A stretch of DNA of 6,341 bases from Deltaproteobacteria bacterium RIFCSPLOWO2_12_FULL_60_16 (lineage in GTDB: Bacteria; Desulfobacterota; Binatia; UBA9968). Both the position numbers and the translations under genes were made by a program. The notes under the pieces were generated by a model that worked only from the letters and a program-made list of their open reading frames with translations, did no database searches and had not been told where the DNA came from. The DNA lies in contig MGSR01000087.1 in the NCBI GenBank assembly GCA_001798565.1, positions 1-6,341 on the forward strand. The letters are read 5' to 3'. This document shows positions 1 through 5,639 of this stretch, in pieces; position 1 is the stretch's first letter; the number at the start of each line of letters is the position of its first letter.

Positions 1-677
1 GAAAGTCGAGTCTCTTAAACGCTCTTCTTGGCGAAGAGCGGGTCATCGTTACGCCGGTGCCGGGGACTACCAGAGATGTGATCGAAGAAAGCATTAACCT
101 TGGCGGCTTGCCCGTGGTTCTGTGGGATACCGCCGGTATCCGCGAGAGCTCTGACCAGGTGGAAAAGATGGGAGTGGACTTTTCGCTCAGCCGCCTCAAG
201 GCCGCTGAGGCCGTCCTGGTGGTGCTCGATGGCTCTTCCTCTCTCACCTCGGACGATCGCGTGATCCTCGAGATGGTCAGGAGAAAAAAGGGGCTGGTGA
301 TAGTGAACAAGAGCGATCTTCCCCGGCGGCTGGATCTGGAAAAGGCGCGGGCGCTCCTTGACGGTAAGGCAGCCCTATCGGTCTCGGCCAAGCTCGGAGA
401 AGGGTTGGATAGGCTGAAGCATGATTTACGAGAGCTTCTCCTCGGAATCGACACTGAACAGGCCGTGGTGATTACCAACCTGCGTCATAAAGCCGCGCTT
501 GAGTGCGCGGAGAAGTCTTTGGTGGAGGTGGTTGCGGCGCTGAGCCGGGGTTTGCCGGCGGAAATGGTTGCGGTTGATCTCCAGGAAGCCAAAGAGGCGC
601 TTGAGGAAGTCATCGGCGTGGTTACAAACGATAATATTTTAGAACGTATTTTTAATGAATTTTGTATAGGAAAATAG
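1..677 (+). CDS. mnmE: tRNA uridine-5-carboxymethylaminomethyl(34) synthesis GTPase MnmE, C-terminal part (5' truncated)
   Basis: MnmE (TrmE) is the GTPase partner of MnmG. Together they install the 5-(carboxy)aminomethyl group on wobble U34 of certain tRNAs in the cytoplasm. The left edge cuts the gene inside the G1/Walker A loop: the first two bases complete a Gly codon before Lys-Ser-Ser-Leu-Leu-Asn (codons from base 3), so about 224 codons, roughly the second half, are present. The remaining GTPase signatures are visible: G2 PGTTRD (from about base 60), G3 DTAGIR (from base 126), G4 NKSD (from base 306) and a G5-like SAK near 384. The protein ends in FCIGK, the invariant C-terminal Cys motif of MnmE needed for modification, followed by TAG. 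A GTG at base 57 lies inside the G2 region and is not a real start. It is followed 58 bases later by mnmG, its functional partner, probably as one transcription unit. No frameshift or missing motif is seen. The N-terminal tetrahydrofolate-binding domain lies outside the window. Confidence 0.97.
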   Translation, partial: KSSLLNALLGEERVIVTPVPGTTRDVIEESINLGGLPVVLWDTAGIRESSDQVEKMGVDFSLSRLKAAEAVLVVLDGSSSLTSDDRVILEMVRRKKGLVIVNKSDLPRRLDLEKARALLDGKAALSVSAKLGEGLDRLKHDLRELLLGIDTEQAVVITNLRHKAALECAEKSLVEVVAALSRGLPAEMVAVDLQEAKEALEEVIGVVTNDNILERIFNEFCIGK

Positions 678-695
678 CTAATTATAAATCAAATA

Positions 696-707
696 GCTTT
701 ATAAAGC
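696..707. repeat. Perfect 12-bp palindrome upstream of mnmG
   Basis: GCTTTATAAAGC reads identically on both strands. It lies in the AT-rich gap between mnmE and mnmG, six bases before the parS site. The octamer AAATAGCT occurs at 672-679 and again at 691-698, running into this palindrome. It could be a regulatory protein site or part of a promoter region, but a chance palindrome in AT-rich DNA is quite possible. The bases are seen directly; any function is inference. Confidence 0.35.
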
Positions 708-713
708 AGATTT

Positions 714-729
714 TGTTCCACGTGAAACA
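714..729 (+). other. parS centromere site 1 (ParB-binding)
   Basis: TGTTCCACGTGAAACA is a full 16-bp match to the classical bacterial chromosomal parS (TGTTNCACGTGAAACA type). It is a near-perfect inverted repeat centred on CACGTG. ParB binds such sites, loads as a CTP-dependent clamp and spreads, and together with ParA and SMC it organises and segregates the origin region. The genes for ParA and ParB lie about 2 kb downstream. The site ends six bases before the mnmG ATG, so bound ParB would cover the mnmG leader. A second copy lies at 2689-2704 in the opposite orientation. Confidence 0.94.
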
Positions 730-735
730 AAGGCC

Positions 736-2613
736 ATGAGCGCAAGAGAAAAAGCGTACGATGTCATAGTTGTTGGCGCCGGGCATGCCGGGATTGAAGC
801 GTCATTGGCTGCTGCCCGTATGGGCTGCAGGACGCTGATGCTTACTCTAAATCTGGATCACATCGGCCAGATGTCCTGTAACCCGGCCATAGGAGGGATC
901 GGCAAGGGCCATCTGGTTAAAGAGATCGACGCCTTGGGTGGTGAGATGGGACGGGCCATTGATGAAACTGGCATACAGTTTCGCACACTCAACACCAAGA
1001 AAGGGCCTGCGGTACGCGCCTCCAGAGCGCAGGCGGATAAGGCGCTATACCGCCAGCGGATGAAGCGAGTGCTTGAGAATTGCCCGAACCTGACATTGCG
1101 GCAGGGAAGCATAGAGCGCCTTCTGGTCGCCGGAGGAGTAGTACAGGGGGTCGAAACGCAGATTGGGGAGATTTTTTATGGCCAAAGAGTGATCCTCACA
1201 ACCGGGACATTCTTGAAGGGGCTTATTCATGTAGGAACAAGGAATTACGCGGCCGGTCGGGCCGGCGATTTTTCTGTTCAGGGGCTGAGCGAGTCTCTCG
1301 CCGAGATCGGATTTAGCATCGGCAGGCTGAAGACCGGCACCTGCCCCCGGCTTGACCGCCGGACCATCGATTATTCCAGGTTGCAGGCTCAGGATGGAGA
1401 TGATCCGCCGGTACCGTTTTCGTTTTCCACAGAGAAAATTATCCAAAAGCAGATTCCTTGTCATATTACTTATACCAACAGTAATACGCACGTGATTATC
1501 CGCTCAGCCCTGCACCGTTCGCCCATGTATTCGGGGATCATTAAGAGCCGTGGCCCCCGGTACTGTCCCTCGATCGAAGACAAGATAGTCCGTTTCGCGG
1601 ATAAAGGGCGGCACCAGGTATTTCTCGAGCCGGAAGGCTTGGACACGGTAGAAATCTACCCGAATGGGCTCTCCACGAGTCTGCCGCTCGACGTCCAGAT
1701 CGAGATGGTCCGCTCCATCGAAGGATTAGAGCAGGCTGAGATCATGCGTCCAGGCTACGCCATTGAATACGACTACGTGGAGCCGACCCAACTCTACCCA
1801 TCACTGGAGACCAAGCTGGTGAAGGGGCTCTATCATGCGGGGCAGATCAACGGCACCACGGGCTATGAAGAAGCGGCGGCACAAGGCATTATGGCAGGAA
1901 TCAACGCCGGGCTGAGCCTCAAAGGGGAAGAGCCTTTGGTCCTGGCTCGAGACCAGGCCTACATCGGCGTATTGATCGACGACCTGGTGACCAAGGGAAC
2001 GGATGGCGAGCCATACCGAATGTTTACATCACGGGCGGAGTACCGCCTCTTATTGCGTGAAGACAATGGCGATCTGCGTCTCACCGAGCTCGGCTACCGT
2101 ATCGGCTCTGCCGGGCGCGATGCCTTTCTCCGGATGGAGCAAAAGAAGTGTCAGATAGCTTCGGTCATGGAGGTGCTGGAAACCAAGCGTGTCAATCCAA
2201 CTGACGGGACAAACGACAGGCTCATCGCAATCGGCTCGAGCTCGATTAGAAACCAGACGACGCTGGCGCAGCTCCTGCGCCGTCCCGAGATTTCCTTTCT
2301 TCAATTGGCCTCTGTAGATCCGGAGCTGAAGACTGTTCCACTGGCGCTCGGACTGCAGGCGGAAGTGGAAGTGAAATATGCCGGATATGTGCAGCGTCAG
2401 CGTGAAGGAGTGGATAGATTTCACAAAATGGAGCGCCTAGGCCTCCCGGAGGATCTGGATTATTCCAGGATCAGCGGGCTATCGCGCGAGGTGCGCGAGA
2501 AGCTGACGCGCATCCGTCCGCGCTCCCTCGGTCAAGCTTCAAGAATCTCCGGGATCACGCCGGCAGCGCTTACCCTGCTGTCCATCTATCTGAAGAAGCG
2601 GAAGCTTGCTTAG
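736..2613 (+). CDS. mnmG: tRNA uridine-5-carboxymethylaminomethyl(34) synthesis enzyme MnmG (GidA)
   Basis: MnmG is the FAD- and NADH-dependent subunit of the MnmEG complex that modifies tRNA wobble U34. The 625-residue length is normal for the family. The N-terminal FAD-binding Rossmann motif GAGHAG is at residues 14-19. The MnmG signatures [12 protein letters not shown] (48-59), [22 protein letters not shown] with Cys277, [13 protein letters not shown] (near 372-384) and [13 protein letters not shown] follow in order. Both conserved cysteines, Cys48 and Cys277, correspond to those of well-studied homologues. The C-terminal MnmE/tRNA-interacting domain, with [15 protein letters not shown] and [14 protein letters not shown], is complete. 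One small difference is TGTCPR at 200-205, where TGTPPR is usual. The ATG at 736 is the only plausible start, because an in-frame TAG lies at 694 with no ATG, GTG or TTG between. Its ribosome-binding site is poor: only AAAGG two bases upstream, directly abutting parS. It follows mnmE by 58 bases. The usual downstream neighbour rsmG is missing. Confidence 0.98.
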   Translation: MSAREKAYDVIVVGAGHAGIEASLAAARMGCRTLMLTLNLDHIGQMSCNPAIGGIGKGHLVKEIDALGGEMGRAIDETGIQFRTLNTKKGPAVRASRAQADKALYRQRMKRVLENCPNLTLRQGSIERLLVAGGVVQGVETQIGEIFYGQRVILTTGTFLKGLIHVGTRNYAAGRAGDFSVQGLSESLAEIGFSIGRLKTGTCPRLDRRTIDYSRLQAQDGDDPPVPFSFSTEKIIQKQIPCHITYTNSNTHVIIRSALHRSPMYSGIIKSRGPRYCPSIEDKIVRFADKGRHQVFLEPEGLDTVEIYPNGLSTSLPLDVQIEMVRSIEGLEQAEIMRPGYAIEYDYVEPTQLYPSLETKLVKGLYHAGQINGTTGYEEAAAQGIMAGINAGLSLKGEEPLVLARDQAYIGVLIDDLVTKGTDGEPYRMFTSRAEYRLLLREDNGDLRLTELGYRIGSAGRDAFLRMEQKKCQIASVMEVLETKRVNPTDGTNDRLIAIGSSSIRNQTTLAQLLRRPEISFLQLASVDPELKTVPLALGLQAEVEVKYAGYVQRQREGVDRFHKMERLGLPEDLDYSRISGLSREVREKLTRIRPRSLGQASRISGITPAALTLLSIYLKKRKLA

Positions 2614-2621
2614 GTCGTTGA

Positions 2622-2685
2622 TCGTGCTCGTTTCTCGTGCTCGGCAACAGCAATTACGAACACGAGTCACGAACCACGAGCACGA
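2622..2685. repeat. Imperfect intergenic hairpin made of CGTGCTCGT-type repeats
   Basis: The outer arms TCGTGCTCGT (2622-2631) and ACGAGCACGA (2676-2685) are perfect 10-bp inverse complements. Inside them CTCGTG (2634-2639) pairs with CACGAG (2661-2666), and after one mismatch TCG (2641-2643) pairs with CGA (2657-2659), leaving a 13-base loop. The right arm also reads as a degenerate 6-7-base tandem motif (CACGAG, TCACGAA, CCACGAG, CACGAC). It starts nine bases after the mnmG stop and runs almost into parS site 2. No T-tract follows, so it is not a standard Rho-independent terminator. It resembles a dispersed intergenic palindromic element. Genome-wide copies cannot be checked from this window. 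Confidence 0.6.
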
Positions 2686-2688
2686 CTA

Positions 2689-2704
2689 CGTTTCACGTGG
2701 AACT
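2689..2704 (-). other. parS centromere site 2 (ParB-binding)
   Basis: CGTTTCACGTGGAACT contains the 14-base core GTTTCACGTGGAAC, the exact inverse complement of the core of the parS at 714-729. Only the two outermost bases differ from the full 16-bp consensus. It lies in the mnmG-parA gap, 87 bases before the parA start and just upstream of the putative parA promoter. ParB binding here would serve chromosome partition and could also repress parAB transcription. The near-perfect match makes ParB binding likely; the regulatory role is inference. Confidence 0.87.
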
Positions 2705-2727
2705 ATTTTTGCCCTTCCCTTTTATAT

Positions 2728-2756
2728 TTGACTGTGATAATTAAGCTATATAGTAT
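2728..2756 (+). promoter_or_regulatory. Candidate sigma-70-type promoter for parAB
   Basis: TTGACT at 2728-2733 matches five of six bases of the -35 consensus. Two overlapping -10 candidates follow: TATAGT at 2749-2754 (five of six, 15-base spacing) and TAGTAT at 2751-2756 (four of six, 17-base spacing). The region is markedly AT-rich and ends about 35 bases before the parA GTG, which fits a short leader. It lies between parS site 2 and parA. The assignment is by consensus only, and AT-rich DNA gives false matches easily. Confidence 0.45.
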
Positions 2757-2760
2757 AGCT
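2744..2760. promoter_or_regulatory. Operator-like inverted repeat over the parA -10 region
   Basis: AGCTATA (2744-2750) and TATAGCT (2754-2760) are perfect inverse complements separated by TAG. The 17-bp element covers both -10 candidates of the putative parA promoter, so a dimeric repressor bound here would block RNA polymerase. Its sequence is unlike parS (no CACGTG core), so ParB is not the obvious ligand. The binding protein is unknown; the palindrome itself is seen directly. Confidence 0.4.
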
Positions 2761-2790
2761 ACATAACTTATTGATTATTAAAGAGAAATT

Positions 2791-3585
2791 GTGGCTAAAA
2801 TAATAGCAATAGCGAATCAAAAGGGCGGTGTCGGTAAAACCACTACCGCAGTCAATCTCGGCGCTTCGCTGGCGGTCGCGGAAAAGAAGACGCTGCTCGT
2901 GGACGTTGATCCGCAGGGTAACAGCACGACCGGTCTGGGGATTGACAGGAGCAAGCTGCAACACAGCCTTTACCACGTTCTCATAGGGGAGAGCGCCCTG
3001 GCCGAGGTTCTCTGCACGACGGCCTTTCCCTGCCTCTTCATTGCCCCGGCAACCAAGGATCTCACCGGCGCGGAGATCGAGCTGGTGAACATAGAGAGGA
3101 GAGAATGGCGTCTCAAGGAGGCGCTCGCGGTGGCCGGTCGGGATTTCGATTACATCCTGCTCGACTGCCCACCCTCTTTAGGGCTGCTCACACTCAACGC
3201 TCTTACGGCGGCCGATTCGCTGCTCGTGCCGCTTCAGTGCGAATATTACGCGCTTGAGGGTTTAAGCTCGCTCCTCGAAACCTTGAAATTGGTGCAGCGC
3301 GGACTGAATCCGAGCCTGCTGCTGGAAGGGATCTTGCTGACGATGTTCGACAGCCGCAATCGACTCTCGCATCAGGTTGCCGAGGAGATTCGCTCTCATT
3401 TTCCCGACCGGCTCTTTCGCACCGTCATCCATAGGAACGTGCGCCTGAGCGAGAGCCCGAGCCACGGCAAGCCGGCCCTGCTCTACGACGTGCATTCCAC
3501 CGGCTCGCAGAACTATCTGGAACTGGCCAAAGAGATAATCCGCAATGGGGAGGAGAATCGCCGTGCAGAAAAAGGGACTGGGTAA
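2791..3585 (+). CDS. parA: Chromosome-partitioning ATPase ParA (Soj family)
   Basis: ParA is the ATP-dependent, DNA-binding partner of ParB. It binds the nucleoid as an ATP dimer and drives movement of ParB-parS complexes. The 264-residue length is typical of chromosomal Soj/ParA without an N-terminal helix-turn-helix extension. The deviant Walker A motif KGGVGKTT is at residues 11-18, with the signature Lys before the Gly pair. Motif A' (DVDPQGN, catalytic Asp40) is at 38-44. Walker B (LLDCPPSLG) with Asp125 follows. The C-terminal stretch HRNVRLSESPSHGKP is the conserved nucleoid-binding and dimerisation region. The start is GTG at 2791: an in-frame TAA lies just upstream at 2779, and AGAG at 2782-2785 is a modest ribosome-binding site. 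The end overlaps parB by 23 bases, which implies translational coupling. A promoter candidate, a palindrome and parS site 2 lie directly upstream. Confidence 0.97.
   Translation: MAKIIAIANQKGGVGKTTTAVNLGASLAVAEKKTLLVDVDPQGNSTTGLGIDRSKLQHSLYHVLIGESALAEVLCTTAFPCLFIAPATKDLTGAEIELVNIERREWRLKEALAVAGRDFDYILLDCPPSLGLLTLNALTAADSLLVPLQCEYYALEGLSSLLETLKLVQRGLNPSLLLEGILLTMFDSRNRLSHQVAEEIRSHFPDRLFRTVIHRNVRLSESPSHGKPALLYDVHSTGSQNYLELAKEIIRNGEENRRAEKGTG
3547..3555 (+). promoter_or_regulatory. Strong Shine-Dalgarno that fixes the parB start
   Basis: GGGGAGGAG lies inside the end of parA, seven bases before the GTG at 3563. This is ideal spacing and favours the GTG over the in-frame ATG at 3545. That ATG overlaps the first base of the motif and has no comparable purine tract at the right distance upstream. 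Confidence 0.75.
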
Positions 3586-4420
3586 GGGGCTGGGGGCTCT
3601 CATACCGGGAGTTGAATCGAGCGCGGACTCGCCCGGCTTTAAAGTAGAGATAGATCGGATCGCCCCCAATCCCCTGCAGCCGCGCCGCTCCTTTGACGAG
3701 GCGAAAATCGATGAGCTGGCGGCTTCGGTGCGCGACCAGGGAATCATCCAGCCGCTGTTGGTGCGGCGCGCCGGCGAGCGCTACGAGCTGATCGCCGGCG
3801 AACGCCGATTGCGCGCGGCCAGGAAAGCGGGGTTGACGGACGTGCCGGTCGTGGTCCGGGAGGCGGGCAATGGCGAGACCCTCGAGCTCGCCTTGATCGA
3901 AAACCTCCAGCGCGAGGATCTCAATCCCATCGAGGAGGCGGCTGCCTACCAGCGGTTGCAGGAGGAGTTTGACTTAACCCAGGAGGAGATCGCGCGCAGA
4001 GTGGGAAAGAGCCGTCCAACGGTCGCCAACTCGGTGCGCCTGCTGGTCCTTCCGAGAGAGGTGCAGCAGCTGGTGGCTTCGGGCAAGCTCCCCGCGGGGC
4101 AGGCCCGGGCGCTGCTGGGATTGGAGGGTGAGGCGTCGATTGTCGCGGCTGCCCGCGACGTGGTGGGGAAAGCGCTCTCCACGCGCCAGACCGAGAGGCT
4201 GGTCGCACAACTCAGGACCGGAGGGAGGAAGAGACGGAAGGCGATGCCGCTCTCGGATCCGGATTTGCGCGCCTTGGTAGAGAGGCTGCAGCGATCGTTA
4301 GGAACCAAAGTGCGGCTCTTGCACCAGAGCAAGTCCAACAGAGGCAAGATAGTCGTGGAATACTATTCTGCCGCCGATTTAGAGCGGATCGTGCACCTCC
4401 TGGGCGGAACTTCAGGCTGA
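3563..4420 (+). CDS. parB: Chromosome-partitioning protein ParB (Spo0J family)
   Basis: ParB binds parS, uses CTP to become a sliding DNA clamp, and stimulates ParA ATPase; it also helps load SMC. With the GTG start the protein is 285 residues, normal for chromosomal ParB. Its N-terminus, MQKKGLGKGLGALIPG, is the classical ParA-interacting LGKGL segment. The ParB/Srx nucleotide-binding domain follows: GIIQPLLVR (from 60), the CTP-binding GERRLRAA box (79-86) and ENLQRED box (113-119). The helix-turn-helix that reads parS is around 139-156 (TQEEIARRVGKSRPTVANS). The remainder, rich in charged residues, fits the C-terminal dimerisation domain. An ATG at 3545 would add six residues (MGRRIA), but the strong Shine-Dalgarno and family N-termini favour 3563. 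It overlaps parA by 23 bases, so the two form an operon. Two parS sites, its expected targets, flank mnmG just upstream. Confidence 0.96.
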   Translation: MQKKGLGKGLGALIPGVESSADSPGFKVEIDRIAPNPLQPRRSFDEAKIDELAASVRDQGIIQPLLVRRAGERYELIAGERRLRAARKAGLTDVPVVVREAGNGETLELALIENLQREDLNPIEEAAAYQRLQEEFDLTQEEIARRVGKSRPTVANSVRLLVLPREVQQLVASGKLPAGQARALLGLEGEASIVAAARDVVGKALSTRQTERLVAQLRTGGRKRRKAMPLSDPDLRALVERLQRSLGTKVRLLHQSKSNRGKIVVEYYSAADLERIVHLLGGTSG

Positions 4421-4433
4421 CCTGCCATTGACG

Positions 4434-4462
4434 CTATTTTCGCGACTCAGAATAGTCTTTTT
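4434..4462 (+). terminator. Weak candidate Rho-independent terminator after parB
   Basis: CTATTTT (4434-4440) can pair with AGAATAG (4449-4455), including one G-T wobble, around an 8-base loop. Two bases later comes a run of five T (4458-4462). The position, 13 bases after the parB stop and before an unrelated gene, suits a terminator. The stem is AT-rich and short, so it would be weak. An alternative pairing AGAATA with TATTCT (4449-4454, 4462-4467) competes with it. Confidence 0.3.
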
Positions 4463-4468
4463 ATTCTC

Positions 4469-4498
4469 TTGATTAGCCCCCCCGCTTCGGGATATAGG
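4469..4498 (+). promoter_or_regulatory. Weak promoter candidate before the first solute-binding protein gene
   Basis: TTGATT (4469-4474) resembles a -35 box, and TATAGG (4493-4498) is a poor -10 candidate at 18-base spacing. Between them lies a run of seven C followed by a small CCCG-CTT-CGGG hairpin (4481-4491). The gene downstream begins a new functional block and probably needs its own promoter, but this match is marginal. Confidence 0.2.
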
Positions 4499-4529
4499 GT
4501 ATGGCCCGACCAGACGAGAGGAGGTTTCG

Positions 4530-5591
4530 ATGAAGATCAGCACGCCGAGGCGCGTCGCCGCCCTGACCCTGGGTTTTGTTCTCGCCGTAGCGACCGCAGC
4601 AAACAGTCAGCCGTCAGCCCCTTTTTACCAAGGTAAATTAATCACCATCATTGAGGGGCGGTCGCCGGGCGGCACCGGCGACATGCGCGTCAGGGCAGTC
4701 CTTCCCTTTCTCAAGAAATATATCCCCGGGCAGCCCAACGTCGTCACCGAATTTATGTCCGGCGGTGGCGGCCGAAAGGCGACCAACCATATTTTCAGAA
4801 ACGCTAAAGCTGACGGGCTCACCTTGGGAAATGTCGGCGCTGGACTGGTCGCCAATGCGATTTTGGGCCAAACAGGGGTGCAGTATGACCTCGACAAACT
4901 CATCTACCTCGGCTCGCCCAACAGCGCTAGCCAATATGTTTTTCTCAGTCGAAAGGAAGCCGGTCTCAGCTCTCTGGACAAGCTGCGGGCAACTCCGGGC
5001 GTGCGCATCGGCGCGCAAAGCGTGGGTCACGATATTTACATTAACGGAAGACTCTTCGCCTACTTGATCGGCCTGAAGGATCCGAAGTTCGTCACCGGTT
5101 ACAGCGGCCCGGAGGTAGATCTGGCGTTGATGCGCGGCGAGGTCGATGCCAGGTCTAATATCGCCGACACGATCATCACGCGGACCCCTGAGTGGATAGA
5201 AAAGGGGTTGATCGATTTGCACGCCATTCTTGAGATTCCAAAAGGGGAGAAACATCCGCGCTTTGCGCAGCTACCGGAGCTGGAGAGTTTCGCGAAGTCG
5301 GACAAGGAACGGAAGCTCTTGGGCATGTTTCGCTCCTTTCGAATGATGGGCTCCCCGTATATTCTCCCCCCGGGCACTCCGAAGGACAGGGTGCAGATCC
5401 TGCAGGAGGCGATGCGAAAGACCTTTAGGGATGCTGAATTTCACAAGGAGTTCAAAAAACTCACCGGCGATGACCCGACACCGCTCATGCCCGAGGCGCA
5501 CGAGAAGGCCGTGAGGGAATTGCCGCGGGATCCTGAGATTGTGGGGCTGTTCAAGAAGCTTGCCGGCGGTGAGCCGCTTCCTGCGCGCTAG
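4530..5591 (+). CDS. TctC/Bug-family periplasmic solute-binding protein (first of a tandem pair)
   Basis: This is a secreted binding protein of the tripartite tricarboxylate transporter (TTT) receptor superfamily, of a divergent subgroup. Members usually capture small carboxylates in the periplasm and pass them to TctA/TctB membrane proteins; the ligand here is unknown. The 353 residues begin with a signal peptide: basic MKISTPRR, a hydrophobic stretch to about residue 22, and likely cleavage near ATAANS-Q (about 23-26). There is no lipobox Cys. The family ligand loop PGGTGDMRVR is at 46-55, with the usual Asp51 and Arg55. GGGG plus ADGLTLGNVG follows, then YDLDKLIYLGSP (119-130), GYSGPE (190-195) and GEVDAR (203-208). 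The ATG has an excellent ribosome-binding site, AGGAGG at 4519-4524 with a 5-base spacer. A homologous copy begins 48 bases after its stop. No membrane subunits are in the window, so a role as an orphan receptor, sensor input or part of a transporter further right all remain possible. Family assignment is good; function is inferred. Confidence 0.85.
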   Translation: MKISTPRRVAALTLGFVLAVATAANSQPSAPFYQGKLITIIEGRSPGGTGDMRVRAVLPFLKKYIPGQPNVVTEFMSGGGGRKATNHIFRNAKADGLTLGNVGAGLVANAILGQTGVQYDLDKLIYLGSPNSASQYVFLSRKEAGLSSLDKLRATPGVRIGAQSVGHDIYINGRLFAYLIGLKDPKFVTGYSGPEVDLALMRGEVDARSNIADTIITRTPEWIEKGLIDLHAILEIPKGEKHPRFAQLPELESFAKSDKERKLLGMFRSFRMMGSPYILPPGTPKDRVQILQEAMRKTFRDAEFHKEFKKLTGDDPTPLMPEAHEKAVRELPRDPEIVGLFKKLAGGEPLPAR

Positions 5592-5639
5592 AGGGAAAAA
5601 AGGTAGCGGCGAGTAATCCGTTTGGACAAGGAGGGATCC

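Noticed and set aside
57..677. A separate 206-residue small GTPase starting at GTG 57
   Set aside because: The frame is open to the left edge and encodes the GKSSLLN part of the MnmE G1 loop, so GTG 57 is internal to a truncated mnmE.
662..688. Possible mnmG promoter TTGTAT / TATAAA
   Set aside because: The spacing is short (15 bases), the -35 match is poor and the region is AT-rich. mnmG may simply be co-transcribed with mnmE.
1423..1447. Two DnaA-box-like 9-mers in the same orientation, TTTTCCACA (1423-1431) and TTATCCAAA (1439-1447)
   Set aside because: Each has one mismatch to TTATCCACA. Both lie inside conserved mnmG coding sequence, with no AT-rich unwinding region or further boxes nearby, so they are not enough to call an origin.
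1490..1495. A third CACGTG inside mnmG
   Set aside because: The flanking bases do not match the parS arms, so only the 6-bp core is shared, which is expected by chance.
3921..4347. Long open frames on the minus strand opposite parB (and similarly opposite mnmG and the first binding-protein gene)
   Set aside because: They are antisense to genes with complete family motifs, have no recognisable domains and are typical shadow frames in GC-rich coding DNA.
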